7,349 bases of DNA from NCBI GenBank assembly GCA_905371715.1, contig CAJPLV010000019.1, positions 1-7,349 on the forward strand. The letters run 5' to 3'. A program made the translations under genes and the position numbers. Origin of the DNA: Candidatus Saccharimonadota bacterium (lineage in GTDB: Bacteria > Patescibacteriota > Saccharimonadia > Saccharimonadales > Saccharimonadaceae). Shown here one piece after another: positions 6,513-7,349 of the stretch (position 1 is its first letter; each line of letters begins with the position of its first letter). Below the pieces are notes generated by a model. The model was not told the DNA's origin and searched no databases. It was given only the letters and a program-made list of their open reading frames with translations.

Positions 6513-6528
6513 GGTGTGCCGCTATAAT
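6500..6528 (+). promoter_or_regulatory. Promoter of the CRISPR array (sigma70-type)
   Basis: TTGTGA (6500-6505), a 17-base spacer and a consensus TATAAT (6523-6528). Transcription should begin near 6535, about 150 bases before the first repeat, and run through the leader into the array on the + strand. This gives the array its own promoter in addition to any read-through from the cmr operon, which has no obvious terminator. Confidence 0.65.
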
Positions 6529-6614
6529 CTGTACCACAAGCTTCCGATGGATAGCGAAGTATCTGTCTTTCGACTGCTCTTTTTATGAATATTTGTTAAA
6601 TAAAGTCTTTGTTG

Positions 6615-6642
6615 GTTAAGAAAAAAGCTAACTCTTCTTAAC
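6615..6642 (+). other. Stem-loop in the CRISPR leader
   Basis: Perfect 8-base inverted repeat GTTAAGAA (6615-6622) and TTCTTAAC (6635-6642) around a 12-base loop, starting 70 bases before the first repeat. No T-run follows, so it is unlikely to be a terminator. It may be a protein-binding site in the leader or a weak hairpin in the pre-crRNA; both are inference. Confidence 0.4.
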
Positions 6643-6684
6643 TCAATAATAGATTGAAAGTAATTAGATTTTTAAACTGATGCA

Positions 6685-7349
6685 GTCGGAAGACTTGCCC
6701 CACTCATCGGGGATTAAGACGAAGCGGGCTTCCCCATTGCTTGCCGTGTGTAAAGTCGGAAGACTTGCCCCACTCATCGGGGATTAAGACTTTTTTGAAG
6801 TAGCCATTTTAATACTCCTTTTAAGTCGGAAGACTTGCCCCACTCATCGGGGATTAAGACTGTTTGTACCATTTAATTCGGTCTAAATTAACACGTCGGA
6901 AGACTTGCCCCACTCATCGGGGATTAAGACTCAAACTGAAGAGACTATTTACAAAGGCTTGTACGTCGGAAGACTTGCCCCACTCATCGGGGATTAAGAC
7001 TTCAGACCATGTAGGATTATTTTCGCATGGGAAGTCGGAAGACTTGCCCCACTCATCGGGGATTAAGACGCAAAGAAATCAGCCTACTACGCCATTATGC
7101 CAAGTCGGAAGACTTGCCCCACTCATCGGGGATTAAGACATAGATTACCATGAGTATTCGAGATGGGAATAAGGTCGGAAGACTTGCCCCACTCATCGGG
7201 GATTAAGACTCTAACCTACTCAAGCTATTTTACACTCTTTAAGTCGGAAGACTTGCCCCACTCATCGGGGATTAAGACCTAGCGGCGTGAAATGTGGATT
7301 TGGTTTTAGAAGTCGGAAGACTTGCCCCACTCATCGGGGATTAAGACGC
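6685..7349 (+). CRISPR. Type III-B CRISPR array, 10 repeats and 9 full spacers (continues past window)
   Basis: Ten identical 36-base repeats start at 6685, 6755, 6825, 6895, 6965, 7034, 7104, 7174, 7243 and 7312. The nine spacers between them are 34, 34, 34, 34, 33, 34, 34, 33 and 33 bases; two bases of a tenth follow. Each repeat begins GTCGGAAGAC and ends GGGGATTAAGAC. Repeat bases 14-17 (CCCC) and 25-28 (GGGG) form a stem with a 7-base loop, and the 8 bases after it (ATTAAGAC) match the length of the type III crRNA 5' handle left by Cas6 cutting at the stem base. This and the leader position set + as the crRNA strand. The uniform repeats fit leader-proximal, recently active units. The adjoining cmr operon is the evident effector; no cas6, cas1 or cas2 is in the window. 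Confidence 0.98.
6791..6824 (+). other. Spacer 2: antisense to a gene start (RBS plus ATG)
   Basis: The reverse complement of this 34-base spacer contains AAGGAG, seven bases, then ATG GCT ACT TCA AAA, a typical ribosome site and start reading MATSK. A crRNA from the + strand would pair with that mRNA over its translation start. The source gene is not identifiable from 34 bases; a phage or plasmid gene is likely. Confidence 0.6.

Larger units (their letters stand above)
6433..6684 (+). other. cmr6-array intergenic region with CRISPR leader
   Basis: This 252-base non-coding stretch is AT-rich, especially 6560-6684. It holds an eikDUS core (6464-6473), the promoter (6500-6528) and a stem-loop (6615-6642). 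The part next to the first repeat acts as the leader by position, AT-richness and agreement with repeat orientation. The only small reading frame worth naming is 6548-6589 (13 codons, MDSEVSVFRLLFL), which has no ribosome site and is not called as a gene. Confidence 0.7.

Noticed and set aside
6864..7136. 90-codon + strand reading frame across the CRISPR array
   Set aside because: It is a by-product of the repeat being open in this frame and has the repeat-encoded peptide several times; no ribosome site, and it lies wholly in repeats and spacers.

Overview
The window is most of a type III-B (Cmr) CRISPR-Cas effector operon followed by the start of its CRISPR array, all on the + strand. Gene order is the canonical cmr1-cmr2(cas10)-cmr3-cmr4-cmr5-cmr6. 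cmr1 is cut by the left edge (its frame is open to the first bases), and the array runs off the right edge after ten identical 36-base repeats and nine complete spacers. The genes are tightly packed: 17 bases between cmr1 and cmr2, ATGA overlaps at cmr2/cmr3 and cmr5/cmr6, 1 base between cmr4 and cmr5, and only one real gap (52 bases, cmr3/cmr4). One polycistronic message is likely, started upstream of the window.

The host is probably a member of the Neisseriaceae. The window carries several 10-12 base DNA uptake sequences (DUS) of that family, in more than one dialect: three exact AG-mucDUS (AGGTCGTCTGAA, on the - strand) in cmr3, after cmr3 and at the end of cmr4; one exact AG-eikDUS (AGGCTACCTGAA) in cmr6; and simDUS-, eikDUS- and kingDUS-like cores elsewhere. 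This mixture, together with base composition that rises from AT-rich in cmr1 to GC-rich in cmr4-cmr6, suggests a locus that has moved or recombined between Neisseriaceae lineages. Genus cannot be fixed from the window.

Functional reading: Cmr4 subunits form the crRNA-binding backbone and cut target RNA (catalytic Asp26 present). Cmr5 is the helical small subunit. Cmr3 holds the crRNA 5' handle next to Cas10/Cmr2. Cmr6 and Cmr1 cap the 3' end. Cas10 here is short (615 aa), has no N-terminal HD nuclease domain and no CxxC zinc-finger pairs, but keeps an intact GGDD cyclase motif at residues 387-390. It is therefore predicted to signal by cyclic oligoadenylate rather than cut DNA, yet no CARF effector is in the window. 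No cas6, cas1 or cas2 is present either, so crRNA maturation and spacer acquisition must be encoded elsewhere.

Between cmr6 and the array lie about 250 AT-rich bases containing a good sigma70-type promoter (TTGTGA-N17-TATAAT), a dyad spanning its -35 box, a leader stem-loop and the leader itself. The repeat orientation (8-base ATTAAGAC 3' end directly after a CCCC/GGGG stem) says the + strand is the crRNA strand. The most striking details are that spacer 2 is the exact antisense of a ribosome binding site plus start codon of an unknown gene, as expected of an RNA-targeting system, and that all nine spacers have A at their second-to-last base.
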